The notes below the pieces were generated by a model. It saw only the letters and a program-made list of their open reading frames with translations, had not been told where the DNA came from and searched no databases. A stretch of DNA of 64,000 bases, taken from positions 12,866,501-12,930,500 of the forward strand of contig NC_087192.1 in assembly GCF_035594125.1 (NCBI RefSeq), given 5' to 3'. The stretch comes from Scylla paramamosain (lineage: Eukaryota > Arthropoda > Malacostraca > Decapoda > Portunidae). Both the position numbers and the translations under genes were made by a program. This document shows, piece by piece, positions 12,313-25,950 of this stretch (positions within the stretch are counted from its first letter, which is position 1; every line of letters starts with the position of its first letter).

Positions 12313-15300
12313 CATTGTTTTACGTAGAAAAACGCTAAAACGAATGCAAAGAAACAAATATCAAGAAATAAAAAAACATTACCAAAAAGGTATATTTTGA
12401 GTGTTTTGAGCTTGTTACTTATAAAAAAAAACACGGAAATTGATGCAAAGCACTCTATAATGGGAAAAAAAATGACATTGCAAGAAAAGTGTATAATGAG
12501 TGTTTTATAGTTTAAAATAACCAAAAAGGCAAAAAATGCAAAAAACTAGTGTATATGAAGAAATTTCTTAGATACGAAAATGCTGAAACTCATGAACAAC
12601 ACTCTTAATTGAGAAACAGAACAGTCTTAGTAAATGTGTGTATTTTGAGTGCTTTTCACATTCTTAGTTACCAAAACCCCAAATTGCATGTGAAACCTGC
12701 TTTTTCTGGGAAAAAAAATGACATTACCAGAAAAATGTCTTTTGAGTGTTTTTGAGCGTGTTTGGCCATAAAGCACTAAAAAGAAGGGTAATCACATTAC
12801 ATTGGAATAAAACCAATTTTTAATAAGAACTTGCCTTTAAGTGTTTTTCAGCTCCTTATATACCAAAACACTAATACGCATGCAAAACACTCTTTATGGT
12901 GAAACAGAATAACATTACCAAAAACATGTATTTTGAGTATTTTTGATCATGTTACCAATAAAAACGCTTAAATACATGCAAAGAACCCTATTTTTGGGAA
13001 ACGAAAAGACATTACTAGAAACGTGTATTATGAGTGTTTTTAATTTCATTAAGTACGAAAAAGCTAATAGCCACAAATTACACTTTTTATTGAGAAAAAA
13101 TATATAAATAAATAAAAAAATACGATATTTTTTTTTCATTCATATTCATATTCACAGGTAACGAGGTGCCAAAATTAGGGCAAAGTTCAGGAAATTATAT
13201 GAAATAAGAACATTATACACATTATCAACATTATCATTATCAATTTTTTTTCGGAATGTTATGTACCAAACCCCTAAAGTGCATGCAAAGCCACCTATAT
13301 GAGGAATTTAAACCTCTTTGCCAGAAAACTGTTTTATGAGTGTTTTTCAGTATGTTAGGAACCAACACGATAAAACCCAAGGAAGTCAATCTATATGGGA
13401 ATCGAAAACACAATTACTGAAAACTTGTCTTTTCGGTGTTTTACGTAGAAAAACGCTAAAACAGATGCAAACCAACCAAAATGAAGAAATAGAATAACAT
13501 TACCAAAAAGGTATATTTTGAGTTATTTTTGTAATTGTTACCTACAAAAAACGCGAAAATGGATGGAAAGCACTCTATATTTGGAAGCAAAAGGACATTA
13601 CGAGAAACGTGTATAATGAGTGTTTTATAGTTTCACAAGAACCACAAGGCAAAAAACGCAAAAACTCGTGTATATAAAGAAGTTTCTTACATTCCAAAAT
13701 GCTGAAACTTATGAATAAGACTTTTAATTGAGAAACAGAACAACTTTACTAAATGCATGTATTTTGAGTGCTTTTCACATTCTTAGTTACAAAAATCCGA
13801 AATTACAAGCAAAACTAGTTTTACGTAGGAAAAAGCGACATTACCAGAAAAGTGTCTTTTGAGTGTTTTAGATCGTGATATGCAACAAAGCACTAAAAAG
13901 CAGAACAATCACATTACATGGGAATAAAACCAACTTTTACCAAAAACATGCCTTTAAGTGTTTTTAACTCCTTACATAACAAAACGCTAAAATGCATGCA
14001 AAACACCCTTTATGGAGAAACAAAATAACATTACGAAAAACATAAATTTTAAGTGGATATTACGAAAATTGTGTATTATGAGAGTTTTTAGGTTCCTTAA
14101 GTACCAAAAAGCTAAAACACACCAATAACACTCTTTATAGAGAAAAAAATAAAATAAATAAATACAATTTTTTTTTTTTGTTATTCATCTTCATAGGTAA
14201 CGAGATGCCAAAGTTCAGGCAAAATTCAGGGAAATTAGGTAAAGAAAAAAAAATATAAAAAAATAATTTCAGCTTTTTCCGGAGTTATGTACCAAACCCT
14301 GAAGTGCATGCAAAGCCACCTATATGGGAAAATTACACGACTTTACCAGAAACCTGTACCAGAAGCAATTTCAACAATATTACTGAAAACAAGTCTTTTC
14401 AAAGATTTACGGAGAAAAACGCTAAAACAGATGCAAACCAACCAATATGAAGAAATAGAATAACTTTAATAAAAGATATATTTTGAGTGCTTGTTACCTA
14501 CAAAAAATGCAAAAATGGATGGAAAGCACTCTATATTAGAAAACAAAAGAACATTACGAGAAACGTGTATAATGAGTGTTTTATAGTTTCAAAAGAACCA
14601 CAAGGCAATAAACGCAAAAACTCGTGTATGTAGAGGTTTCTTACATCAAAATGATCATATCAAATATCAAAATGATATATCAAATATATCAAAATGATGA
14701 AATGCATGAATAACACTTTTAATCGAGAAACAGAAATACCCTACCAAATTGTGTATTTTGAGTGTTTTTCACATTAGTTACGAAATTGCCAAATTACATG
14801 CGAAACTAGCTTTATGTGGGAAAAAAAATGACTTTACCAGAAAAATGTATTTTGAGTGTTTTTGAGCGTGATATGCAACAAAGCACTAAAAAGCAGAACA
14901 ATCACATTACTTGGGAATAAAACCAACTTTTACGAAGAACTTGCCTAAATTTAAGTGTTTTTTAAATCCTTACATACCAAAACGCTAAAACGCATGTAAA
15001 ACCTTTAATGGAGAAAGAGAATAACATTACCAAAAATATGTATTTTGAGTGTTTTTTGATAATGTTACCTATAAAAAAGCTTTAATACATGTAAAGAACC
15101 CTCTGTTTGTATACGAAAAGGACATTACGAAAATGGTGTATTATGAGTGTTTTTAAGTTCCTTAAGTACCAAAAAGCTAAAACTCACAAATAACACATTA
15201 TAGAGAGAAAAAAAATTGTTATTCATCTTCATAGGTACCGAGATACCAAAATTCTGGAAATATTCAGGGGAATTTTGTAAATAAGAATTATTATAAAAAA

Positions 15301-18300
15301 ATAATTTTAGCTTATGTACTAAACCCTGTATGAGTTATGTACCAAACCCTGAAGTTCATGCAAAGCCATCTATATGGAGAAATTACTCGACTTCACCAAA
15401 AACCTGTCTTTGGAGTGTTTTTTGCAGCAATTTCAACAATATTACTGAAAACATGTCTTTTCAGTGATTTACGTAGAAAAACGCTAAAACGGATGCAAAC
15501 CAACCAATATGAAGAAACAGAATAACATTACCAAAATTATATATTTTGATGTGTTTGTTACCTACAAAAAAATGCAAAAATCTAAGGAAAGAAAAGGACA
15601 TTACGAGAAACGTGTATAATGAGTGTTTTATAGTTTCACAAGAACCACAAGGCAAAAAACTCAAAAACTCAAAACACCTTTTATGGACAAACAGAATAAC
15701 ATTACCAAAAACATGTATTTTGAGTGTTTTTTATCATGTTATCTATAAAAACGCTTAAAAACATGCAAAGAACCTTATGTTTGGGAAACGAAAGGACATT
15801 ACGAGAAATATGTATTATGAGTGTTTTTAGTTCCTTAAGTACCAAAAAGCAAAAAATCCACAAATAACACTATTTATTTAGAAAATTAAATAAATAAAAA
15901 ATAAAAAAAAGGATTTTTATTTTTGTTATTTTTTTTCATAGGTACTGAGATGCCAAAATTCTGGGAATATTCCGGGCTATTATATGATAAAAGAAAATTA
16001 TCAAAAAAGTTAATTTTAGCTTTTTTTTCGGACTGTTATATACCAAACCCTAAAGTGCATGAAAAGCCTCCTACATTAGGAAATTAAACGACCTTAAAAG
16101 AAATCTGTCTTTAGAGAGTTTTTCAGAATATTAGGCACCAAAACGATAAAAAAATAAGGAACTCACTCTATATGGGAATCCAAAACAAAATTACTCGAAA
16201 CGTGTGTTTTCAGTGTTTCACGTAGAAAAAAGCTAAAACGGATGCAAACCAACCAATATAAAAAAAATAGAAAAACATTACCAAAAAGGTATATTTTGAG
16301 TGTTTTTGAGCTTGTTACCTACAAAAAACGCGAAAATTGATGCAAAAAACTCTATATTAGGAAATAAAAGGACATTGCAAGAAAAGTGTATAATGAGTGT
16401 TTTATAGTTCAAAAGAACCAAAAGGCAAAAAAAGCTTTTCTACATACCAAAATGCTGAAACTCATGAATAACTTTTCTAATTGAGAAAGAGAACAACCTT
16501 ACTAAATGCGTGTATTTTGTGAGCTATTCACATTCTTAGTTATCAAAACCCCAAATGGAAAACCAGCTTTATATGAGAAAAAAATGACATTACCAGAAAA
16601 TGTCTTTTGACTGGTTTTGAGCCTGATAGGCAATAAAGCACTAAAAAGCAGGGCAATCACATTACATTTTGAATAAAACCAATTTTTATCAAGGACTTCC
16701 CTTTAAGTGTTTTTGAGCTCCTTATATACTAAACCGCTAAAACGCATGCAAAACAAACTTTATGGAAAAACAGAATAAAATTACCAAAAACATATATTTT
16801 GAGTGTTTTTGATCATGTCATCTATAAAAACACTTAAATACATGCAAAGAACCTTATGTTTGGGAAACAAAAGGACTTTACAAGAAACGTATATTATGAG
16901 TGTTTTTAAGTTTGTTAAGTACCAAAAACCTAAAACCCACTCTTTATTTAGAAAAATAAATAAATAAAAAAATTAAAAAATAGGATTTTTTTTTCTTGGT
17001 ATTCATCTTTATAGGTACCGAAATGCCAAAATTCTGGGAAAATTCAAGGCAATTATACGATAAGAGAATATTATCAAAAAAGTTGATTTTAGCTTTTTTT
17101 TCGGATTGTTATGTACCAAACGCTAAACTGCATGCAAAACCTCATATATAAGGAAATTAAACGACCTTACCAGAAATCTGTTTTTTGTGTTTTTTTTTCA
17201 GAATGTTAGGCACCAAAATGATAAAAGATAAGGAAATCACTCTATATGGGAATCCACAACAAAATTACTGAAAACGTGTCTTCCCAGTGTTTTACGTAGA
17301 AAAACGCTAAAATGGATGCAAAAAACCTAATATCAAGAAATAGAAAAAAAAACATTACCAAAACGGTATATTTTGAGTGTTTTTGAGCTTGCTACCTACA
17401 AAAAAACGCTAAAATTAATTCAAAGCACTCTATATTGGGAAACAAAGGGGACATTGCGAGAAAAGTGTATAATGTGTGTATTTTTACCAGAAGTGTCTTT
17501 TAATTGTTTTTAAACGTGTTCGGCAATGAAGTACTAAAAAGCAGGGCAATCACATTACATGGGAATAAAACCAACTTTTACCAAGAACTTGCCAATATGT
17601 GTTTTTGAGCTCCTTACATAACAAACCGCTAAAACGCATGGAAAACAAACTTTATGGAAAAACAGAATAACATTACCAAAAAACATGTATTTTGAGTGTT
17701 TTTGATCATGTTATCTATAAAAACGCTTAAATACATGCAAAAAAATCAAAATGAAGAAATAGAATAACATTACCAAAAAGGCATATTATGAGTGTTTTTG
17801 TAATTGTTACCTACAAAAAACGCGAAAATAGATGGAAAGCACTCTATATTGGGAAGCAAAAGGACATTACGAGAAACATATATAATGAGTGTTTTATAGT
17901 TTCACAAGAACTACAAGGCAAAAAACGCAAAAACTTGTGTATATAGAGAAATTTCTTACATTCCAAAATGCTGAAAATCTGGAACAACACTCTTAATTGA
18001 GAAAAAGAAAAATCTTACTAAACGCGTGTATTTTGAGTGATTTTTACATCCTTAGTTACAAAAAACCCCAAATTGCATGCGAAACCAGCTTTATGTGGGA
18101 AAAAAATGATATTACCAAAAAAATGTCTTTTCAGCGTTTTTGACCGTGTTAGGCAAAAAAGCACTAAAAAGCAGGGCAATCACATTACACTGGAATAAAA
18201 CCAATTTTTAACAAGAACTTGCCTTTAAGTGTATTTGAGCTCCTTATACTCGTATACCAAAACATTAAAATGCATGCAAAATACACTTTATGGTGAAACA

Positions 18301-18349
18301 GAATAACATTACCAAAAAACATGTATTTTGAGTATTTTATGTACGAAAC

Positions 18350-20260
18350 TCTAAAGTGCATGCCACCTATATAAGGTAGTTAAACGACTTTACCAGAAAC
18401 CTTTCTTTTCAGCGTTTTTTCAGCATGTTAGGCACCAAAACGATAAATAATATGGAAGTCAGTCAATATGTGAATCCAAAAAAAAAATACTGAAAACGTG
18501 TCTTTTCAGTGTTTTACGTAGAAAAACGCTAAAACGGATGCAAACCAACAAATATGAAGAAATAGAATAACATTACCAAAAAGTGTTTTTGAGCTTTTTA
18601 TCTACAAAAAAAAACGCGCAAATGGATGGAAAGCACTCTATATTGGGAAGGAAAAGGACATTACGAGAAACGTGTATAATGAATGTTTTATAGTTTCACA
18701 AGAACCACAAGGCAAAAAACGCAAAAACTCGTGTATATAGAGAAGTCTCCTACACACCAAAACGCTAAAACTCATGAATGACACTTCCAATTGAAAAACA
18801 AAACTACCTTACCAAATATGTGTGTATTTTGAGTGTTTTTCACATTCTTAGTTACGAAAATCCCAAATTACATGCGAAACTAGCTTTATATGGGAAAAAA
18901 AATGACATTACCAGAAAAGTGTCTTTTTAGTGTTTTTGAGCGTTATATGCAACAAAACACTAAAAAGCAGAACAATCACATTACATTGGAATAAAACCAA
19001 ATTTTACGAAGAACTTGCCTTTAAGTGTTTTTTAACTCCATACATACCAAAATGCTAAACGCATGCAAAACAACCTTTATGGAGAAATAGAAAAACATTA
19101 CCAAAAACATGTATTTTGAGTTTTTTTGATCTTGTTACCTATAAAATCGCTTAAATACATGCAAAGAACCCTATGTTTCTGAAACGAAAGGACATTACGA
19201 AAATCGTGTATTATGGGTATTTTTAAGTTCCTAAACTACCAAAAATCTAAAACCCACAAATTTTCTCTTTATAGAGAAAAAATAATTTTTAAAAATAGAA
19301 TTTTTTTTTGTAATTCATCTTCATAGGTACCGATATGCCAAAATTCTGAGAAAATTCAGGGAAATTATGTGAAAAAAAACATAAAAAAAATAATTTTAGC
19401 TTTTTCCGGAGTTATGTACGAAACCCGGAAGTGCATGCAAAGCCACCTATATGGGGAAATTACACGACTTTACAAGAAACGTGTCTGGGTGTTTTCAGCA
19501 ATTTCAACAATATTACTGAAAACGTGTCTTTTCAGTTTTAGCGTAGAACGCTAAACGAATGCAAACCAACCAATATGAAGATATAGAATAACATTACAAA
19601 AAAGTTGTGTTTTTGAGCTTGTTACCTAAAAAAAACGCAAAAATAAATGCAAACATTGGGAAACAAGCGATATTACATGAAAAAATTTATAATGAATGTT
19701 TTAATAGTTTTTAAGAACCATAAGGGAAAAAACGCAAAAACTCGTATATATGGAGAAGTTTCTTAGATACCATGATGAAACTCATGAATAACACTCTTAA
19801 TTGAGAAACAGAACAATCATAGGAAATGAGTGTATTTTGAGTGTTTTTTTTTTCTTATTCTTAGTGGTCCAACCCCAAATTACATGCGAAACTATGGAAA
19901 AAAAATGAAATTACTAGAAAAGTAACATTTTAGTGTTTTTTCAGAGTGTTAGGCAATAAAGCACTAAAAAGCAGGGCAATCACATTACATAGGAATAGAA
20001 CCAACTTTTACCAAGAACTTGCCTTTAATTTTTTTTGAGCTCCTTACATACCAAAACGCTAAAACCCATGCAAAACACCATTTATGGAAAAACAATAACA
20101 TTATCAAAAACATTATTTTGAGTGTTTTTGAGCTTGTTACCAATAAAAACGCTTAAATACATGCAAAGAACCCTATGTTTGGGAATGAAAGGACATTACG
20201 AGGAATGTGTATTATAAGTGTTTATAAGTTCCTTAAGTACCAAAAAGCTAAGACTCACAA
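18350..20260 (+). repeat. Segmental duplicate, left copy (partner 33318-35215)
   Basis: Rare variants recur in the same order at an offset of about 14.95 kb: GCATGCCACCTATATAAGG (18359/33326), ACGAAACCCGGAAGTGC (19418/34370), AGAAACGTGTCTGGGTG against a TTGGGTG form (19475/34427), TAGTGGTCCAACCCC (19864/34820) and GGAATGTGTATTAT (20201/35161). This marks a direct duplication of about 1.9 kb or more. Confidence 0.8.
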
Positions 20261-21218
20261 ATAAAAAATAAAAAAAATAGGAATTTTTTTTTCTTTTTGT
20301 TATTCATCTTCATAGGTACCGAGATACCAAAATTCCTGGAAAATTCAGGGCAATCATATGATAAAAGAATATTATCAAAAAAGTTAATTTCAGCTTTTTT
20401 TTCGGACTGTTATGTACCAAACCCTAAAGTGCATCCAAAGCACTTTGCATGAGGAAGTTAAACGACCTTACAGAAATCTAGGTTTAGGCACTAAAACGAT
20501 AAATAATAAGGAACTCTCTCTATATGGGAATCCAAAACAAAGTTACTGAAAACGTGTCTTCTCAGTGTTTTACGTAGAAAAACGCTAAAACGGATAAAAA
20601 AAAACAACCAATATCAAGAAATAGAGAAACATTACTAAAAAGGTATATTTTGAGTGTTTTTGAGCTTGTTACCTACAAAAAACGCGAAAATTGATGCAAA
20701 GCACTCTACATTGGGAAAGAAAAGGACATTGCAAGAAAAGTGTATAATAAGTGTTTTATAGTTCAAAAGAACCACAAGGCAAATAACGCAAAATCTCGTG
20801 TATATGGAGAGGTTTCCTAGATACAAAAATGCTAAAACTCATGTAAAACACTCCTAATTGAGAAACAGAACAACCTTAATTAATGCATGTATTTTGAGTG
20901 CTTTTCACATTCATAGTTACCAAAACCCGAAATTGCATGCGAAAATAGATTTCTGGAAAAAAAAGACTTTACCAGAAAAGTGTCTTTTGAGTGTTTTTGA
21001 GTGTGATAGGCAATAAATCACTAAAAAGGGGGGCAATCACATTACATGGGAGGAAAACGAATTTTTACCAAGAATTTGTTTTTGAGTTCATTATATACCA
21101 AAAAACTAAAACGCATGCAAAACACTCTTTATGGTGAAACAGAATAACATTAACAAAAACATGTATTTTGAGTGTTTTTGATCATGTTACCAATAAAAAC
21201 GCTTAAATACATGCAAAG

Positions 21219-21318
21219 NNNNNNNNNNNNNNNNNNNNNNNNNNNNNNNNNNNNNNNNNNNNNNNNNNNNNNNNNNNNNNNNNNNNNNNNNNNNNNNNNN
21301 NNNNNNNNNNNNNNNNNN
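21219..21318. other. Assembly gap of exactly 100 N
   Basis: There are 100 consecutive N, the conventional placeholder for a gap of unknown size. Left of the gap is forward segment F (type II-like CCAATAAAAACGC). Right of it is forward end of H and segment I, closely resembling 41075-41386. True gap length and content are unknown. In other copies of the right-hand module an R-to-F breakpoint lies about 440 bp before the next F-to-R breakpoint, so here it would fall at or near the gap. Confidence 0.97.
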
Positions 21319-21660
21319 CCTGTCTTCTCAGTGTTTTACGTAGAAAAACGCTAAAACTGATGCAAACCAACCCATATCAAGAAGCAGAAAAACATTACCA
21401 AAAATGTATATTTTGAGTGTTTTTCAGCTTGTTACCTACAAAAAAATAAAACGCAAAAATTGATACAAAGCACTCTATATTGGGAAACAAAGGGACATTG
21501 CAAGAAAAGTGTATAATGAATGTTTTATAGTTCAAAAAAACCACAAGGCAAAAAACGCAAAAACTCGTGTATATGGAGAAGTTTTCTAGATACCAAAATG
21601 CAGAAACTCGTGAATAACACTCTTAATTGAGAAACAGAACAACCTTACTAAATGCGTGTC
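21319..21660 (+). repeat. Satellite block, forward orientation (F2b), after the gap
   Basis: Forward end of H, then I (TAAAACTGATGCAAACCAACC), A and B, ending at the recurrent F-to-R breakpoint (AAATGCGTGTC, 21650-21660). The same order and many of the same variants (AACTGATGC, ATCAAGAAGCAG) occur at 41075-41386 and 58440-58754. This shows membership of the same composite module. Confidence 0.88.
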
Positions 21661-24600
21661 AAATACACCAAAAGGCAAGTTCTTCTTAAAAGTTGGTTTT
21701 ATTCCCATGTAATATGATTGCACTGCTTTTTAGTGCTTTATTGCCTAACACGCTCAAAAAAACACACAAAGACACTTTTCTGGTAATATCATATTTTTCC
21801 CACATAAAGCTAGTTTCGCATGGAATTTGGGGTTTTGGTAACTAAGAATGTAAAAAAAAACACTCAAACTACACGCATTTAGTAAGGTTGTTCTGTTTCT
21901 TGATTAAGACTGTTATTCATGAGTTTTAGAATTTTGGTATCTTAGAATCTTCTCCATACAGTCGAGTTTTTGCGTTGTTTGCCTCGTGATTCTGGTGAAA
22001 CTATAAAACACTCATTATATACGCTTCTCGTTATGTCCTTTTTTTTTCCTTATATAGAGTGCTTTGCATCCATTTTCGCGTTTTTTTTTTATGTAACAAG
22101 CTCAAAAACACACAAAAATATACTTTTTTTGATAATGTTATTCTATTTATTTATATTAGTTGGTTTGCATCTGTTTTAGCGTTTTTCTACGTAAATCTTT
22201 TAAAACACACGTTTCCAGTAATTTTGTTTTAGATTTCCATATAGAGTGACTTTCATATCATTTATCGTTTTGGTGCCTAACATGCTTTTTGGTGCCTTTT
22301 GCTTCCCAATATAGAGTGCTTTCCATCCATTTTCGCGTTTTTTTTAGGTAACAATTTCAAAAACACAAATAATATACCATTTTGGTAACGTTATTCTATT
22401 TCTTCATTTTGGTTGTTTTGCATCCATTTTAGCGTTTTCTACATAAAACACCGAAAAGACACGTTTTCAGTAATTTTGTTTTGGATTCTCATATAGATTG
22501 ACTTCCTTGGGTTTTATCGTGTTGGTTCCTAACATGCTGAGAAACACTCATAAGACAGTTTTCTGGCAAAGACGTTTAATTTCCCCATATAGGTGGCTTT
22601 GCATGCACTTTAGGGGTTTGGTACATAACAGTCCGAAAAAAAAGCTAAATTTAACTTTTTTGATAATGTCCTTATTTCATATAATTTCCTGAAAATTTCC
22701 CGAATTTTGGCACCTCGTTACCTGTGAAGATGAATAAGAATGAAAAAAAAAATATTGTATTTTTTTTTTTCTCAATAAAGAGTGTAATTTGTGGCTTTTA
22801 GCTTTTTCGTACTTAATGAATTTAAAAGCACTCATAATACACGTTTCTCGTCATGTACTTTCATTTCCCAAAAATGGGGTTCTTTGCATGTATTTAAGCG
22901 TTTTTATTGGTAACATGATCAAAAACACTCAAAAAACATGTTTTTCGTAATGTTATTCTGTTTCACCATAAAGTGTATTTTGCATGCATTTTAGCGTTTT
23001 GGTATATAACGAGCTCAAATACACTTAAAGGCAAGTTCTTGTTAAAAATTGGTTTTATTCCAGTGTAATGTGATTGCCCTGCTAACACGCTCAAAAACAC
23101 TCAAAAGACATTTTTCTGGTAATGTCATTTTTTTCCCACATAAAGCTGGTTTCGCATGTAATTTAGGGTTTTGGTAACTAAGGATGTGAAAAGCACTCAA
23201 AATACACGCATTAAGTAAGATGGTTTTGTTTCTCAATTAAGAGTGTTGTTCCAGAGTTTCAGCATTTTGGAATGTAAGAAACTTCTCTATATACACAAGT
23301 TTTTGCGTTTTTTGCCTTGTAGTTCTTGTGAAACTATAAAACACTCATTATACACGTTCCTCGTAATGTTCTTTTGCTTCCCAGTATAGAGTGCTTTCCA
23401 TCCATTTTCGTGTTTTTTGTAGGTAACCATTTCAAAAATGCTCAAAATATACCTTTTTGGTAATGTTATTTCATTTCTTCATATTGGTTGGTTTGCATCC
23501 GTTTTAGCGTTTTTCTATGTAAACCACCGATAAGACACGTTTTCAGTAATTTTGTTTTGGATTCCCATATAGATTGACTTCCATGTTATTTATCGTGTTG
23601 GTTCCTAACATGCTGAAAAACACTCATAAGACCGTTTTCTGGCAAAGACATTTAATTTCCCCATATATGTGGCTTTGCATGCACTTTACGGGTTTGGTAC
23701 ATAGCAGTCCGATAAAAGCTAAATTTAACTATTTGGATAATGTTTTTATTTCACATAATTTCCTGAATTTTGCCCGAATTTTGGCATCTCGGTACCTGTG
23801 AAGATGAATAAGAAAGAAAAAAAATATTGTATTTTTTTTTCATTTATTTTTTGTTTCTCAATAAAGAGTGTTATTTGTGGCTTTTAGCTTTTTGGTAATT
23901 AATGAACTTAAAAACACTTATAATACACGTTTCTCGTAATCTCCTTTCGTTTCCCAAAAAAAGTGTTCTTTGCATGTATTTTAGCGTTTTTATATGCAAC
24001 ATGATCAAAAACACTCAAAATACATGTTTTTGGTAAAGTTATTCTGTTTCACCATAAAGAGTGTTTTCAATGCGTTTTAGTGTTTTGGTATATAAGGAGC
24101 TCAAAAACACTTAAAGGCAAGTTCTTGGTAAAAATTCGTTTTCCTCCAATGTAATGTGATATCCCTCTTTTTTAGTGCTTTATTGCCTATCACGCTCAAA
24201 AACACTCAAAAGACACTTTTCTGGCAAAGTCATTTTTTTTATCCCGCAAGTCTATTTTTGCATGCAATTTGGGGTTTTGGTAACTAAGAATGTTAAAAGC
24301 ACTCAAAATACACGCATTTATTAAGGTTTTTCTGTTTCTCAATTAGGAGTGTTATACATGAGTTTTAGCATTTTTGTATCTAGGAAACCTCTCCATATAC
24401 ACGAGATTTTGCGTTTTTTCCCTTGTGGTTCTTTTGAACTATAAAACACTCATGATACACTTTTCTTGCAATGTCCTTTTGTTTCCCAATATAGGGTGCT
24501 TTACATCAATTTTCGCGTTTTTTTTTGTAGGTAACAAGCTGAAAACACTCAAAATATATCTTTTTAGTAACATTTTTCTTATTCTTGATATTGGTTGCTT

Positions 24601-25596
24601 TGCATCCGTTTTAGCGATTTTCTACGTAAAACACTGAGAAGACACGTTTTCAGTAACTTTGTTTTGGACTCCCATATAGAGTGAGTTCCATATTATTTAT
24701 CATTTTGGTGCCTAACATGCTAAAAAACACTCAAAACACAGATTTCTGGTAAAGTCGTTTAATTTCTTCATATAGGAGGCTTTGCATGCACTTTAGGGTT
24801 TGGTACATAACAATCCGAAAAAAAAGCTGAAATTAACTTTTTTGATAATATTTTTTTATTATATGATTGCCCTGAATTTTCCCAGAATTTTGGCATATCG
24901 GTACCTATGAATATGAATAACAAAAAAAAAATTCCTATTTTTTAATTTTTTTTTGTTTTTTATTTTCTAAATAAAGAGTGTTATTTGTGGGTTTTAGCTT
25001 TTTGGTACTTAAGGAACTTAAAAAACACTCATAATACACGTTTCTCGTAATGTCCTTTTGTTTCCCAAACATAATGTTCTTTCCATGTATTTAAGCGTTT
25101 TTATAGATAACATGATTAAAAACACTCAAAATACATGTTTTTGGTAATGTTATTCTGTTTCTCCATAAAGTTTGTTTTGCATGCGTTTTAGCGGTTTGGT
25201 ATTTAAGCAGCTCAAAAACACTTAAAGGCAAGTTTTTGGTATAAATTAGTGTTATTCCAATGTAATATGTTTGCCCTGCTTTTTAGTACTTTGCATTTTG
25301 GATACCAAAATTGCCTATCACGCCGAAAAACACTTAAAAGACCCTTTTCTGGTAATGACATTTTTTTCTCACATAAAAGTTATTTCGCATGCAATTTGGG
25401 GTTTTGGTAACTGAGAATGTGAAAAGCACTCAAAATACACGCATTTAGTAAGGTTGTTCTGTTTCTCAGTTAAGAGTGTTATTCATGAGTTTCAGCATTT
25501 TGGTATCTAGGAACCTTCTCCATATACACGAGTTTTTGTGTTTTTTTGCCTTTTGGTTCTTTTGAACTATAAAAAAAAAAACTCATAATACACATT
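21661..25596 (-). repeat. Satellite block, reverse orientation (R3)
   Basis: Reverse HOR copies with anchors at 22717, 23791 and 24900 (spacings 1074 and 1109). The first two are type II (CCTGTGAAGATG on + ; GTGTTGGTTCC in H). A shared deletion junction joining reverse H to reverse A (CATGCTTTTTGGTGCC) lies at 22281-22305. The block ends in segment B near 25590, where it meets the diverged island. Confidence 0.9.
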
Positions 25597-25950
25597 TGCC
25601 AAAAACGTGCATTTTGAATGTTTTTCAGCTTATTTCGTACCAATACGCAAAAAATCATCCATTTCACCCTTTATAAGGTAAAGAGACGACATTCCCAGAA
25701 AAAATGTTATTTCGGGGCTTTTCAACGTTAGCACCAAAACTCTAAAGAGCATGGAAGACACTCTATATAAAAATCAAAACAACATTATCAAAATGGTGTC
25801 TTTTGAGTGTTTTTGAGCTTCTTACGTTCCAAAATGCTAAAACGCGTGCACAATAGCCCTTATCGGGAGACATTACCAAAAAACGTATGATTTAAGCGTT
25901 TTCCAGCTTTTTAGAAACCAAAACGCCTATATGAATGTGCTAATCACGTG
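25597..25950 (+). repeat. Island of strongly diverged forward monomers
   Basis: About 3.5 monomers of ~96 bp in forward orientation that do not fit any of the nine HOR segments. They keep the family frame (CATTTTGAATGTTTTTCAGC near 25611; GAGTGTTTTTGAGCTTCTTAC near 25805; TTTAAGCGTTTTCCAGC near 25890). The middles differ from every segment elsewhere, for example CGTGCACAATAGCCC and TTATTTCGGGGC. Spacing between monomer starts is close to 96 bp, so this looks like monomeric, non-HOR satellite. Both edges are orientation switches. Confidence 0.75.

Larger units (their letters stand above)
8357..21218 (+). repeat. Satellite block, forward orientation (F2a), ~12 HOR copies
   Basis: Forward HOR copies with anchors at 8781, 9812, 10959, 12063, 13157, 14196, 15234, 15941, 17014, 19326 and 20315. 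Type II: 13157. Type III (short H): 9812, 14196, 15234 and 19326. The 707-bp spacing from 15234 to 15941 marks a copy with a large internal deletion. The 2312-bp spacing from 17014 to 19326 contains junctions near 17485, 17745 (segment F joined to I) and 18335 (segment F joined to the end of G, anchor lost). Segment B is partly duplicated near 10345-10370. The block runs into the N gap. Confidence 0.9.

Noticed and set aside
22281..22305. GGTGCC/GGCACC symmetry at the shared joint as a protein-binding dyad
   Set aside because: The two words come from two different segments brought together by a deletion. Nothing else supports a site.
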